This document shows positions 1 through 6,566 of a stretch of 8,081 bases of DNA, piece after piece. The notes beneath the pieces were generated by a model. That model was not told the DNA's origin and did not search any database. It was given only the letters and a program-made list of their open reading frames with translations. The stretch is from assembly GCA_007127615.1 (NCBI GenBank), contig SKZB01000287.1, positions 1 to 8,081 of the forward strand. Direction: 5' to 3'. This stretch comes from Phycisphaerales bacterium (GTDB taxonomy: Bacteria > Planctomycetota > Phycisphaerae > Phycisphaerales > SM1A02). Each line of letters begins with the position of its first letter. Within the stretch, counting starts at the first letter, position 1. The position numbers and the translations under genes were made by a program.

Positions 1-288
1 GATACGCATTTGCCGATTGATCGCACCACGCTGCCCGTACGAAGCATCGATTTGAACCGCGCGCCGGAATCGGAATTGATGCTGCTGCCCGGGATCGGTC
101 CACGACTGGCGGAGCGCATCGTGCAGGATCGTGAGATCAACGGCGCGTTCGGATCGCCGGAAGAGCTCCAGCGGGTTCGAGGCATCGGACCGCGCACGGT
201 CGAGCGCGTCACGCCGCTGGCCGTCGTCTCCGCCGGCGCCGTCGAGGCGTGCGCCACGGGCGCGCCGACGGCGGGCGCGAAGCGATGA
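1..288 (+). CDS. Helix-hairpin-helix (ComEA-type) DNA-binding protein, 3' end only
   Basis: The reading frame is open from the first base of the window, so the start lies upstream; the TTG at base 10 is more likely an internal Leu codon than a start. The 95 visible residues hold a tandem helix-hairpin-helix unit. It begins with the ComEA-type lead-in SIDLNRAPESEL and has two hairpins, LLPGIGPRLAERIV and VRGIGPRTVERV. Each has the GIG turn that contacts the DNA backbone without sequence preference. Known family members are ComEA (DNA receptor in natural transformation) and related HhH proteins of the helicase-associated or exonuclease-associated type. The missing N-terminus would show whether there is a signal peptide or membrane anchor. 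After the HhH pair comes a short Ala/Gly-rich tail of about 20 residues. The stop (286-288) is one base from the stop of the convergent proC. The fold is confident; a role in DNA uptake is only a possibility. Confidence 0.85.
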   Translation, partial: DTHLPIDRTTLPVRSIDLNRAPESELMLLPGIGPRLAERIVQDREINGAFGSPEELQRVRGIGPRTVERVTPLAVVSAGAVEACATGAPTAGAKR

Positions 289-289
289 A

Positions 290-1087
290 TCAGTCGGTAT
301 CGAGTTCCTCGCCGCGCCGCCGCGCCGCGAGCAGCGCTTCGGCAACGATTTGGGGCAGTTCACCTTCAAACATCACCTCGAGCGCCGCGGCGGTCGTACC
401 GCCGGGACTGGTGACGGCCTGGCGGAGCTGCGCGGCGGTCCGGTCTGATTCATTCAACAGACGAGCCGCGCCCAGAAGGGTCTGCGCGACCAGCGTGCGC
501 CCATCGCGGCGGGGCAGACCGAGCTGGTCCGCGGCCTGTTCCATCGCTTCGGCGAGCAGAAAGAGATACGCCGGGCCGGAGCCGCTGACCGCCGTCACCG
601 AGTGCATGTGAGATTCATCCATCGTCAGGCAGCGGCCGATGGCGCTGAAGAGTCTCTCCGCCAAGACCTCGTCGCCCGGTTGGGCGCCCGCGCCGAGCGC
701 GATGACCGACATCCCCGCGCCGATCTGGCAGGGGGTGTTCGGCATGACGCGCACGACGCGCGCGAGCTCTCCGAGGGCGGTGCGAATCGTGCCGCTGTGC
801 CGGCCGGCCATGATCGAAATGACGGGTTTGGACTCGGGCAACGGGGCGATCGCCTCCGCCACCTCGGCCAGGACCTGCGGCTTGATGGCGAGCATGATCT
901 GTTCGGAATCGACCACGTCGCCGGCGTGGCGCGTGACCGCGCAGCCGAGGGCGGCCATTTCCGAGAGGCGGGCTTCGTCGATCTCCGCCACGATGATCGA
1001 CTCGGGCTTCAGGACCTCCCGGCGGATCGCGCCTTCGATGATCGCCCTTGCCATGTTGCCGCCGCCGATGACGCCCAGGGTGTGCAT
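290..1087 (-). CDS. proC: Pyrroline-5-carboxylate reductase
   Basis: Catalyses the NAD(P)H-dependent reduction of 1-pyrroline-5-carboxylate to L-proline, the last step of proline synthesis, in the cytoplasm. The N-terminus has the Rossmann dinucleotide motif GVIGGGNMA (residues 5-13 from the start chosen here). RVMPNTP follows near residue 113, then SGSGPAY near 168. The family signature LRQAVTSPGGTTAAAL lies near residues 221-236. The 265-residue length is typical of ProC. I chose the ATG at 1087 because AGGAG lies 8 nt upstream of it, and because ProC proteins usually begin two to four residues before the first beta strand. An in-frame ATG at 1111 would add eight residues (MSSAGANV) but has no visible ribosome-binding site. 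The gene is probably monocistronic: it is divergent from kdsC and converges on the HhH gene. Function is secure; the exact start is well supported but not proven. Confidence 0.96.
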   Translation of the reverse strand: MHTLGVIGGGNMARAIIEGAIRREVLKPESIIVAEIDEARLSEMAALGCAVTRHAGDVVDSEQIMLAIKPQVLAEVAEAIAPLPESKPVISIMAGRHSGTIRTALGELARVVRVMPNTPCQIGAGMSVIALGAGAQPGDEVLAERLFSAIGRCLTMDESHMHSVTAVSGSGPAYLFLLAEAMEQAADQLGLPRRDGRTLVAQTLLGAARLLNESDRTAAQLRQAVTSPGGTTAAALEVMFEGELPQIVAEALLAARRRGEELDTD

Positions 1088-1144
1088 TACATTCGCTCCT
1101 GCCGAAGACATCCGGTTCGCACCCGGTCCGGGAAGAAGCTGACG

Positions 1145-1174
1145 ATCATACCGGCACCATGCCGGCCGTGTCCG
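1145..1174 (-). promoter_or_regulatory. Candidate sigma-70-like promoter for proC, with an inverted repeat in the spacer
   Basis: Read on the minus strand, TATGAT (1150-1145) matches five of six bases of the -10 consensus. CGGACA (1174-1169) matches four of six of the -35. The spacer is 18 bp. Transcription would begin near 1138, giving a leader of about 50 nt before the chosen ATG. The spacer contains the perfect inverted repeat CCGGCA-CCA-TGCCGG (1151-1165), so a protein bound there would sit between the two promoter boxes. This is pattern matching only. In GC-rich DNA such a repeat can be chance, and the promoter consensus of this organism is unknown. Confidence 0.3.
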
Positions 1175-1199
1175 CGGGTATCATGTCACTCCGATCCGA

Positions 1200-1222
1200 T
1201 GAATCGTCTGCCGGGCGATTCA
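1200..1222 (+). promoter_or_regulatory. Possible RNA hairpin in the kdsC leader
   Basis: TGAATCG (1200-1206) and CGATTCA (1216-1222) are perfect 7-bp inverted arms. In RNA the stem could extend inward by U-G, C-G and U-G pairs to a three-base loop. The hairpin ends 8 nt before the AAGG core of the purine-rich GAAAGG that serves as the kdsC ribosome-binding site. It could be a 5'-UTR stability or translation element, or simply chance. Confidence 0.25.
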
Positions 1223-1241
1223 GCAAAGACGAAAGGTCCGC

Positions 1242-1757
1242 ATGACGCACCCCGCCGTTGAACAGGTTCGATTGCTCTGTCTTGATGTGGACGGAGTGCT
1301 GACCGACGGTGCGATTCGGATTGATGACCACGGCGTTGAAACCAAGGCCTTTCACGTTCGCGATGGTGCGGGCATCCGCATGTGGATGCGGCTGGGATAC
1401 CACGTCGCCATCATCACCGGGCGGTCCGGCAACGCGGTCATGCACCGCGCGCGGGAACTCGGCATTCCGTACGTGATTCAGGGGAGCAAGAGCAAACTGG
1501 ACGCCTTCCGGGACGTTCTTGCAACCTGTGACCTGACGGCATCCCAGGCGGCGATGATCGGCGATGATCTGCCGGATCTGGGCGTCATGCGTCTTTGCGG
1601 TTACCCCATCGCGGTCGCCGATGCCGCCCTCGAAGTTCGTGAAGTGGCGGAATACGTCACCATGCGCATCGGGGGCAAAGGCGCGGTGCGGGAGGCGATC
1701 GAGCATTTGCTCCGGGCCCGGGAAGAATGGGACGATGCGCTGGCACTCTATGCGTAG
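1242..1757 (+). CDS. kdsC: 3-deoxy-D-manno-octulosonate 8-phosphate phosphatase (KdsC, HAD family)
   Basis: Hydrolyses KDO-8-phosphate to KDO and phosphate, giving the sugar that joins lipid A to the core of lipopolysaccharide; cytoplasmic. It is a cap-less HAD phosphatase. Motif I is LDVDGVLTDG, with the nucleophile Asp15 and the acid/base Asp17. Motif II is the Thr in AIITGRS (residues 57-62). Motif III is a Lys of GSKSK (81-85), and motif IV is IGDDLPD with Asp108/Asp109. The C-terminal GGKGAVRE (144-151) is characteristic of the KdsC subgroup, where the tail closes over the neighbouring subunit's active site. The length of 171 residues is normal. The ATG is preceded by GAAAGG with a 5-nt gap. 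The next gene starts 9 nt after the stop, and the AGGA that overlaps the TAG stop (1756-1759) is probably its ribosome-binding site, so the two are likely translationally coupled. The HAD class is certain; the KDO specificity is supported by the tail and by the Lpt-like neighbour. Confidence 0.94.
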   Translation: MTHPAVEQVRLLCLDVDGVLTDGAIRIDDHGVETKAFHVRDGAGIRMWMRLGYHVAIITGRSGNAVMHRARELGIPYVIQGSKSKLDAFRDVLATCDLTASQAAMIGDDLPDLGVMRLCGYPIAVADAALEVREVAEYVTMRIGGKGAVREAIEHLLRAREEWDDALALYA

Positions 1758-1766
1758 GATCTTGTC

Positions 1767-4700
1767 ATGGATGACCCTCGAAAACAGTTGCTCGACGATT
1801 CGCCGCCCAAGCCCGTTCGGTCCGGCCCGAACCGGGCCGTGATGACGATCGCGGCCGCCGTCATCCTCGGGATGCTGATGCTCGTCGTGGTCTTCAACCT
1901 CGATTCACAGCGTGACGCGGGAATCGACGATGACTTTGATGATCTTCGGGAGCTGGTCGCGCCGAGACAGTTGACCGATCAGGATCGGTCGCGCGGCGAC
2001 ATCGACTTTCAGCGCGGCTTTCAGGCCGAACTGGCGCGGGGCGGCTGGGTGCAGATCGCCGATCGCGAAACCGGACAACTTCAGCAGCAATACCGGTGTG
2101 AGCGGCTCGATCCGAATCCCGAGGGTCTCGGCGCCGGCTGGCTGCGGCTCGATCGACCGGAGATGGAAATCTATCTGACCGGAGATCGCGTCGTGACGCT
2201 GACGGGTCAGACGGCCTATGCCTACGCGCCGCACCGCGGAATCGAGATGGGCACCATCACCGATGAGGTCATCCTGCGACTCTTTGAAGCCGGCGCCGAC
2301 GGGCAGATTGATCTGGATCGCGATGAGCCCGCCCTGGTCGTTCGGACCGACGAGGCGAGCTTCGATCACTTTCTGGGCGAGATTCGCTGCGATGACTGGG
2401 TTGATATCAAAACGCCTCGACTCCAGATGCCCGGCCGTCAACTCAACCTGCTGGTCAGCGATCAGGACAACACGATTCAGCTTCGCGTTGAGTCCTACGA
2501 CTACATTCGTCTGCTGGATGAGCAGGCCCAGGCCCAGCGCGCCGTCGCAAGCCACCGCGACAACTTTTCGTCACGTCCCGTGCGTTGGTTCGTGAATGAG
2601 AGCCACGCCGTGCGGAGCGAACTCGCCGGTTCCCGGCGGATTGTTCCCGCGAACCTGGTCAGTGCCGAGACGCGGCGGCGGGACGATGCGGCGACGTTCT
2701 ACCTGCTCACGGCGCGTGAGAATATCAGGATCGACCAGGGGGACGCGGCGGTCAGAAAAGAGGCCCACGGCGATCAGTTGCGCATGGTGTTTTCCGCCGA
2801 GTCCGAAGGTCTCGATCGCGGGCATGCCGGACGATCAACCGAACCGAAAGCCCGCGGCCGCTTCGCAGCGCACAACCACCCTTTGACCATGGATGATCGC
2901 GTGGAGTCTGATCGGACGATCGGACCGCCGGGGGAGCGCTTGCCGCGCGGCGAGGTTGATTCGTCGATGCTCGAGTCCCTGCTGGGTGAAGGCATCACCA
3001 TCGTCCGGGGTGACGGCCCGCTCACGATCGTGCCGCTGGATGATCCGGCGCTTCGACCGGATGAATCACGCGACGCCTGGTTTGAGTTGATGGGGCGGCC
3101 GGTCACCTTCGTTGATCGGGAGAGTGAAAGCGAGGCCGTGGGGCGGTCGATGCGGTACACGACCGTGTCGCGGCGGATCGAGATGGAAGGAACATCGGAG
3201 CATCCGATGCATGTGGTCTCCCCCGACCTTGAAGCGGGCGGAGAGCGATTCGTTCTTCACCAGACCGAAAATCGCGGCGGGTTCGAAGGCGCGGGATGGC
3301 TGGTGCGGCGCGAGGCAGGGTCCGGATTCGGACGTGGCGCGGTTCGGGTCTCTTCGGAGGACAACGGGCCGCGCTCGGAACCGTCGCCGGAGCTTCAGGT
3401 GACCTGGGAAGAGGGCATGGATCTTGTCTTCGAAGACCCGGAGACCGACGCGGATCGTGAAACCCGAAGCGGGCGTTTGCGCGAAGCGGTTTTCCGCGGC
3501 CGGGTTCGTGTGAGCACCGACGAATTTCTCCTCAACGCGGAAGAGATGACCGTCGGATTCCCCACGGGCGCCGAGGAGATGAATCAGATCGAGTCGATCC
3601 ATGCCCGCAACCGTGTGCGCGTCCTCGGGGTGGGGACGCAGGGCGCGATTCGCTGCGAGGATCTCACGCTCGATCTGACCGTCACGCCCGACGGCCGCTC
3701 CGTCCCGACGCTGATGGTGGCGACGGGCGATGTCGAAGCGATTGATGATGATCAGATCATCTGGGCGGATTCGCTGCGGGTCACGTTCCGCACCGACGAG
3801 GTGGCGGCCCCGACTTCCGAACAATCCGACGATGGGGACAGTCTTTTCGGGCGCGAGGGCCTGCAGGTTGATCAACTCATCGCGCGCGAGAACGTACAGG
3901 TGCTGCTCGCCGACGGCACGCGCGCGTACGCTGAACTGCTCGAAGGCGATGGACGTGAGGAACAGGTTGAACTGTCCGGCGGCAATGTGGCGATCGTCAG
4001 CGACAAGATGATCATGGATCAGGGTGAGCGGATCATCATCAACCGCCGCACCGGGAAAGCCTCATCGCCCGGACCGGGACAGTTGCGACTCTACCGGGAC
4101 CCCGTGACCGATCCGCGCCGGGAGCGCACGCCACGTCCGGTGATCGATGACGTGGTCAATCCGATGGAAGTGCGCACGCGCTGGCGGGATTCGATGACGT
4201 ACGACGGACGATTCAATGAAGGCGCCGGAGCGATCGATTTTCGGGGTGAGGTCGATGTGCGCGCCGAGCCGGATGAGAACGAACTCAACCTGATGACGGG
4301 CGATTCGTTGACGCTTGAGTTTCTGTTCGTTGACGTTCTTCCCGAGCACGTCGAACCCGGCGAACCGGTGGAACCCGCCGAGCGGCGTGAGCTTTCGCTG
4401 ATGCTTGCGCGGGGCGATGCGCGACTGGAGTCCCGCGCGTGGGACGATGAGCGACAGCGCGAGAATCCTCGAATCTTTTACGTCGCGGGGCAGCACGTCG
4501 AATATCGCCCGCTGCGGCGCAACGCGCTCGTGGTCGGGGACGGCGAGCTGCTCATTCACGATCCGCATGGTGATGAAGCCGGCCGGGATCAGACGCCGTT
4601 CGGGACCAAGGGATCCACGATGATGAGCTGGCGTCGTCAACTGCGGCTCGAACACCGCGTGGACCAGGTGTACGATCTCTTCGCTTCCGATCAGGTCGAA

Positions 4701-5075
4701 CTCCAGCATCACGCGCTCGACGGCGCGATCTCAACCATGACCGGCGATCAGATCGAGGCCGTCATCGTTCGCGCCGACCGGCGCGACGGGACGGGTGAGC
4801 ATCCCGAAACGTTTGACTTTGGGGGCGGGGCGCAGATTGAACGTCTGCGCGGTGAGGGCGGCATCATCCTCAAGACCGATCAGCGCGAGATCGACTGTGA
4901 CTCGTTCGATTACGATGTGCCCAATGCCCTGGCGCGGGCCAGCGCCCGTCCGGGGCGGGTGCTGGCGGTCCAGACGACCGGCGTGCCGGGGGTCCTGACC
5001 GCCGAGGAAGTCATCTGGAACATGGAGCGGGATTCAATCCGAATCACGCGCGCGGCGGGCACCACGCCCCGGTAA
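1767..5075 (+). CDS. Giant membrane-anchored LptC/LptA (OstA-like) LPS-transport protein
   Basis: A 1102-residue protein with a short cytoplasmic tail, one uncleaved membrane helix (about residues 24-44, with IAAAVILGMLMLVVVF) and a very large periplasmic part; this matches LptC topology. Residues about 93-250 read as an LptC-like domain, with alternating strands such as GWLRLDRPEMEIYL, EASFDHFLGEIRC and IKTPRLQMPGRQLNLL. Several OstA/LptA-like beta segments follow: FRGRVRVSTDEFLLNAEEMTV (577-597, in part), VATGDVEAIDDDQIIWADSLRV (651-672, in part), IARENVQVLLADG (706-717), ASSPGPGQLRLYRDP (765-779) and FASDQVELQHHALDGAIST (972-990). LptC is usually about 190 residues and LptA about 180, so this chain could hold many jellyroll repeats. 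In proteobacteria kdsC-lptC-lptA-lptB is the usual order, which fits the kdsC next door. No peptidase, kinase or other catalytic motif was seen, and I see no clear OM barrel region. Acidic linkers rich in Asp, Glu and Arg occur near 345-400 and 855-875. The LptC/OstA assignment is inferred from pattern and context; the number of repeats and whether one chain spans the periplasm are unknown. Confidence 0.8.
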   Translation: MDDPRKQLLDDSPPKPVRSGPNRAVMTIAAAVILGMLMLVVVFNLDSQRDAGIDDDFDDLRELVAPRQLTDQDRSRGDIDFQRGFQAELARGGWVQIADRETGQLQQQYRCERLDPNPEGLGAGWLRLDRPEMEIYLTGDRVVTLTGQTAYAYAPHRGIEMGTITDEVILRLFEAGADGQIDLDRDEPALVVRTDEASFDHFLGEIRCDDWVDIKTPRLQMPGRQLNLLVSDQDNTIQLRVESYDYIRLLDEQAQAQRAVASHRDNFSSRPVRWFVNESHAVRSELAGSRRIVPANLVSAETRRRDDAATFYLLTARENIRIDQGDAAVRKEAHGDQLRMVFSAESEGLDRGHAGRSTEPKARGRFAAHNHPLTMDDRVESDRTIGPPGERLPRGEVDSSMLESLLGEGITIVRGDGPLTIVPLDDPALRPDESRDAWFELMGRPVTFVDRESESEAVGRSMRYTTVSRRIEMEGTSEHPMHVVSPDLEAGGERFVLHQTENRGGFEGAGWLVRREAGSGFGRGAVRVSSEDNGPRSEPSPELQVTWEEGMDLVFEDPETDADRETRSGRLREAVFRGRVRVSTDEFLLNAEEMTVGFPTGAEEMNQIESIHARNRVRVLGVGTQGAIRCEDLTLDLTVTPDGRSVPTLMVATGDVEAIDDDQIIWADSLRVTFRTDEVAAPTSEQSDDGDSLFGREGLQVDQLIARENVQVLLADGTRAYAELLEGDGREEQVELSGGNVAIVSDKMIMDQGERIIINRRTGKASSPGPGQLRLYRDPVTDPRRERTPRPVIDDVVNPMEVRTRWRDSMTYDGRFNEGAGAIDFRGEVDVRAEPDENELNLMTGDSLTLEFLFVDVLPEHVEPGEPVEPAERRELSLMLARGDARLESRAWDDERQRENPRIFYVAGQHVEYRPLRRNALVVGDGELLIHDPHGDEAGRDQTPFGTKGSTMMSWRRQLRLEHRVDQVYDLFASDQVELQHHALDGAISTMTGDQIEAVIVRADRRDGTGEHPETFDFGGGAQIERLRGEGGIILKTDQREIDCDSFDYDVPNALARASARPGRVLAVQTTGVPGVLTAEEVIWNMERDSIRITRAAGTTPR

Positions 5076-5136
5076 TGGAACCGGCCGTTCGCAACCGAGT
5101 CCGGCGGTCCGGCGGCGAGCGTTCCGGCAGTCGAGA

Positions 5137-5736
5137 TCAACTCCCGTCGCGTTCGACGACGTTGTACGTTTCACGCTCACCCCGGCCGCGGAGCGGATAA
5201 TCCTTGCGCAGCGGGTGAGCCGGAAAATCTTTCCACATCAGAATCCGCCGCAGATCGGGATGATTTCGAAACCGGATCCCGAACATGTCGTAAACCTCGC
5301 GTTCGCGCCACTCCGCGCCGGGCCAGATGTCCGTCACGCTGTCAATCTCGAGCGCGGGGTCGGGTTCAATGCCCCGGGTGTCGATCGTCGGATCGAGAAA
5401 GACTTTGACGAACAGCCGGAGGTTGTGTTTATGGCTGACGATGTTGAACACCACGCCGAACCGGCCGGGCATGCGCGAGGGGTAACCGAGGTAGTCCGCC
5501 GCGGTGACATCGCTGAGAAAGTTGTAGTCGCATCTCGGATCATCCCGGAGGAACTGCATGACCTTGTGAAGATCATCGGGCGGGACGATCAGCGTCGTCT
5601 GGCCGCGGAATTCCGTCGCCTTGAACGACGTGTCCGGAAACATCTCCTTGACCAGCGAGAGGGTGGGATGATCGAGATTCGGTTTCAGTTTGGCCATCGG
5701 GGCAGGGACTCCGGCTGAAGTTCGGTCGGTCAGCAT
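5137..5736 (-). CDS. nuoC: NADH-quinone oxidoreductase subunit C (30 kDa subunit)
   Basis: A structural subunit of the peripheral arm of respiratory complex I, next to NuoD at the quinone-binding module; it carries no cofactor. The complex I 30-kDa signature is plain: EREVYDMFGIRF (145-156), then HPDLRRIL (159-166) and DFPAHPLRKDYPLRG (170-184). The central part has the expected CDYNFLSDVTAADYLGYP (69-86). Length is 199 residues from the ATG at 5736, or 186 from the ATG at 5697. GGAG lies about 11 nt before the second, and neither site is ideal, so the start is open. It is a NuoC alone, not a NuoCD fusion: no NuoD follows, and the next gene downstream converges from the other strand. Upstream on the same strand lie an unrelated TIM-barrel-like gene and queD, with 106 bp between. 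That gap has TTGACT (5850-5845) and AATACT (5825-5820) with a 19-bp spacer, a weak possible promoter. There is no obvious terminator in the 61 bp before the convergent stop. Confidence 0.95.
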   Translation of the reverse strand: MLTDRTSAGVPAPMAKLKPNLDHPTLSLVKEMFPDTSFKATEFRGQTTLIVPPDDLHKVMQFLRDDPRCDYNFLSDVTAADYLGYPSRMPGRFGVVFNIVSHKHNLRLFVKVFLDPTIDTRGIEPDPALEIDSVTDIWPGAEWREREVYDMFGIRFRNHPDLRRILMWKDFPAHPLRKDYPLRGRGERETYNVVERDGS

Positions 5737-5842
5737 TCAATCCGATCCGCCCGCGAAAGGCAAGTGCCGTACCCTCGACTTCCGGGTTCAAGCGGGGCGA
5801 GTGACCAGGGGCCGTTCTTAGTATTCACGCCGGATCCCGACG

Positions 5843-6490
5843 TCAGTCAAGGCCAAGCCACGAACGGGCCGGGCGGTTCGGAAGGGCGATGGGGACGGTC
5901 GCCGGCATCTGCCGCAGCAGTTCGCCGAGGATCCGGCCCGGCAGGACGCCCTGACCCGGGAGACATTCAGCCAGGTTGCCGCTCTCGCGCTCGACCTCCT
6001 CACCCCGGATATCGCGGATCATGATGACGTCCGCGACCGGACCGAGCGCTTCGAAGGACCGCGTGAGATGCTCATCGAGACGATCCAGCATGCTGGATTC
6101 CAGCAGCGCGGCCGGATCGAAGGCAATGCCGAACGGCCGGCCCGACTGCTCGCGCATGAATCGAAGCGTTCCGGGAATATCGTTCAGCACATGTCGCGCG
6201 TGCGGCCGAACCAGCAGCGTTCGTCCGTTCGTCTCCAGCGGCTCCGCGGCGGCGTCAAGGGCCTCGCGGAATGCACTCTGGCCCGCCTGCATCCAGTTCA
6301 TCGGCTGCGGCTCGAACAGCGAATCGCCGAGCGTGCCCGACCAGGCGATGATTCGATCCGAATCCGATTCACGAATGTGTTCCGTGAATCCGCTTTCGAG
6401 CAGATGCCGCTTGAGCAGCCGCGCGTAGCGCCGGGGAGGATCGGCTTCGGTCCGCAGTTCATCGTGGGTGAATTGAAGAATCTCCGGCAT
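5843..6490 (-). CDS. Unrecognised protein resembling the C-terminal part of a xylose-isomerase-like TIM barrel
   Basis: I do not recognise this 215-residue protein by name. From about residue 90 the strand/helix rhythm resembles the second half of sugar-phosphate isomerase/AP-endonuclease-type barrels (xylose isomerase-like TIM barrel). The matching pieces are a strand RTLLVRPHARHV (90-101), GIAFDPAALLES (121-132), a strand VADVIMIRDI (152-161) and LPGQGVLPGRILGELL (177-192). In active members the corresponding strands carry a metal-binding Glu, Asp and His; here the expected Glu position reads Arg and the His after Asp is absent, so catalysis may be lost. Typical barrels are 260-300 residues, so this is short. 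The chosen ATG (6490) has GGA nine nt upstream. The frame stays open to 6703, but that part overlaps queD and has the composition of a shadow frame. It lies 76 bp after queD on the same strand and may share its transcript. Confidence 0.7.
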   Translation of the reverse strand: MPEILQFTHDELRTEADPPRRYARLLKRHLLESGFTEHIRESDSDRIIAWSGTLGDSLFEPQPMNWMQAGQSAFREALDAAAEPLETNGRTLLVRPHARHVLNDIPGTLRFMREQSGRPFGIAFDPAALLESSMLDRLDEHLTRSFEALGPVADVIMIRDIRGEEVERESGNLAECLPGQGVLPGRILGELLRQMPATVPIALPNRPARSWLGLD

Positions 6491-6566
6491 GAAAACGGGT
6501 CCATCGCGTGGATCGCATCGGCGTGGGAGCGCCTCGCTCGTCGGGAAGAGCACTGAGAATGACCGG

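Noticed and set aside
602..1261. Open plus-strand frames inside proC (602-1261 and 639-1142)
   Set aside because: The opposite frame is unmistakably ProC; these translations have no family pattern and are Ala/Arg-rich shadow sequence.
1973..1990. Perfect 8-bp inverted repeat GACCGATC-AG-GATCGGTC
   Set aside because: It lies inside coding sequence, encoding an ordinary TDQDRS stretch. A repeat of this size is not unexpected in GC- and GATC-rich DNA of this length.
1905..4712. Three long open frames (216, 269 and 216 codons) on the minus strand inside the Lpt-like gene (1905-2555, 3066-3875 and 4062-4712)
   Set aside because: They are complements of a GC-rich coding frame. Their translations show no recognisable domain, and the plus-strand frame has a membrane anchor, continuous OstA-like patterning and a coupled start.
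5076..5136. Search for a bidirectional terminator between the Lpt-like gene and nuoC
   Set aside because: Only a 4-bp arm (GAAC...GTTC) was found and no T-run follows, so no intrinsic terminator is supported.
5820..5850. Promoter-like TTGACT/AATACT pair before nuoC
   Set aside because: The spacer is 19 bp, the -10 matches only four of six bases, and the -35 overlaps the end of the upstream gene. Too weak to list as a feature.
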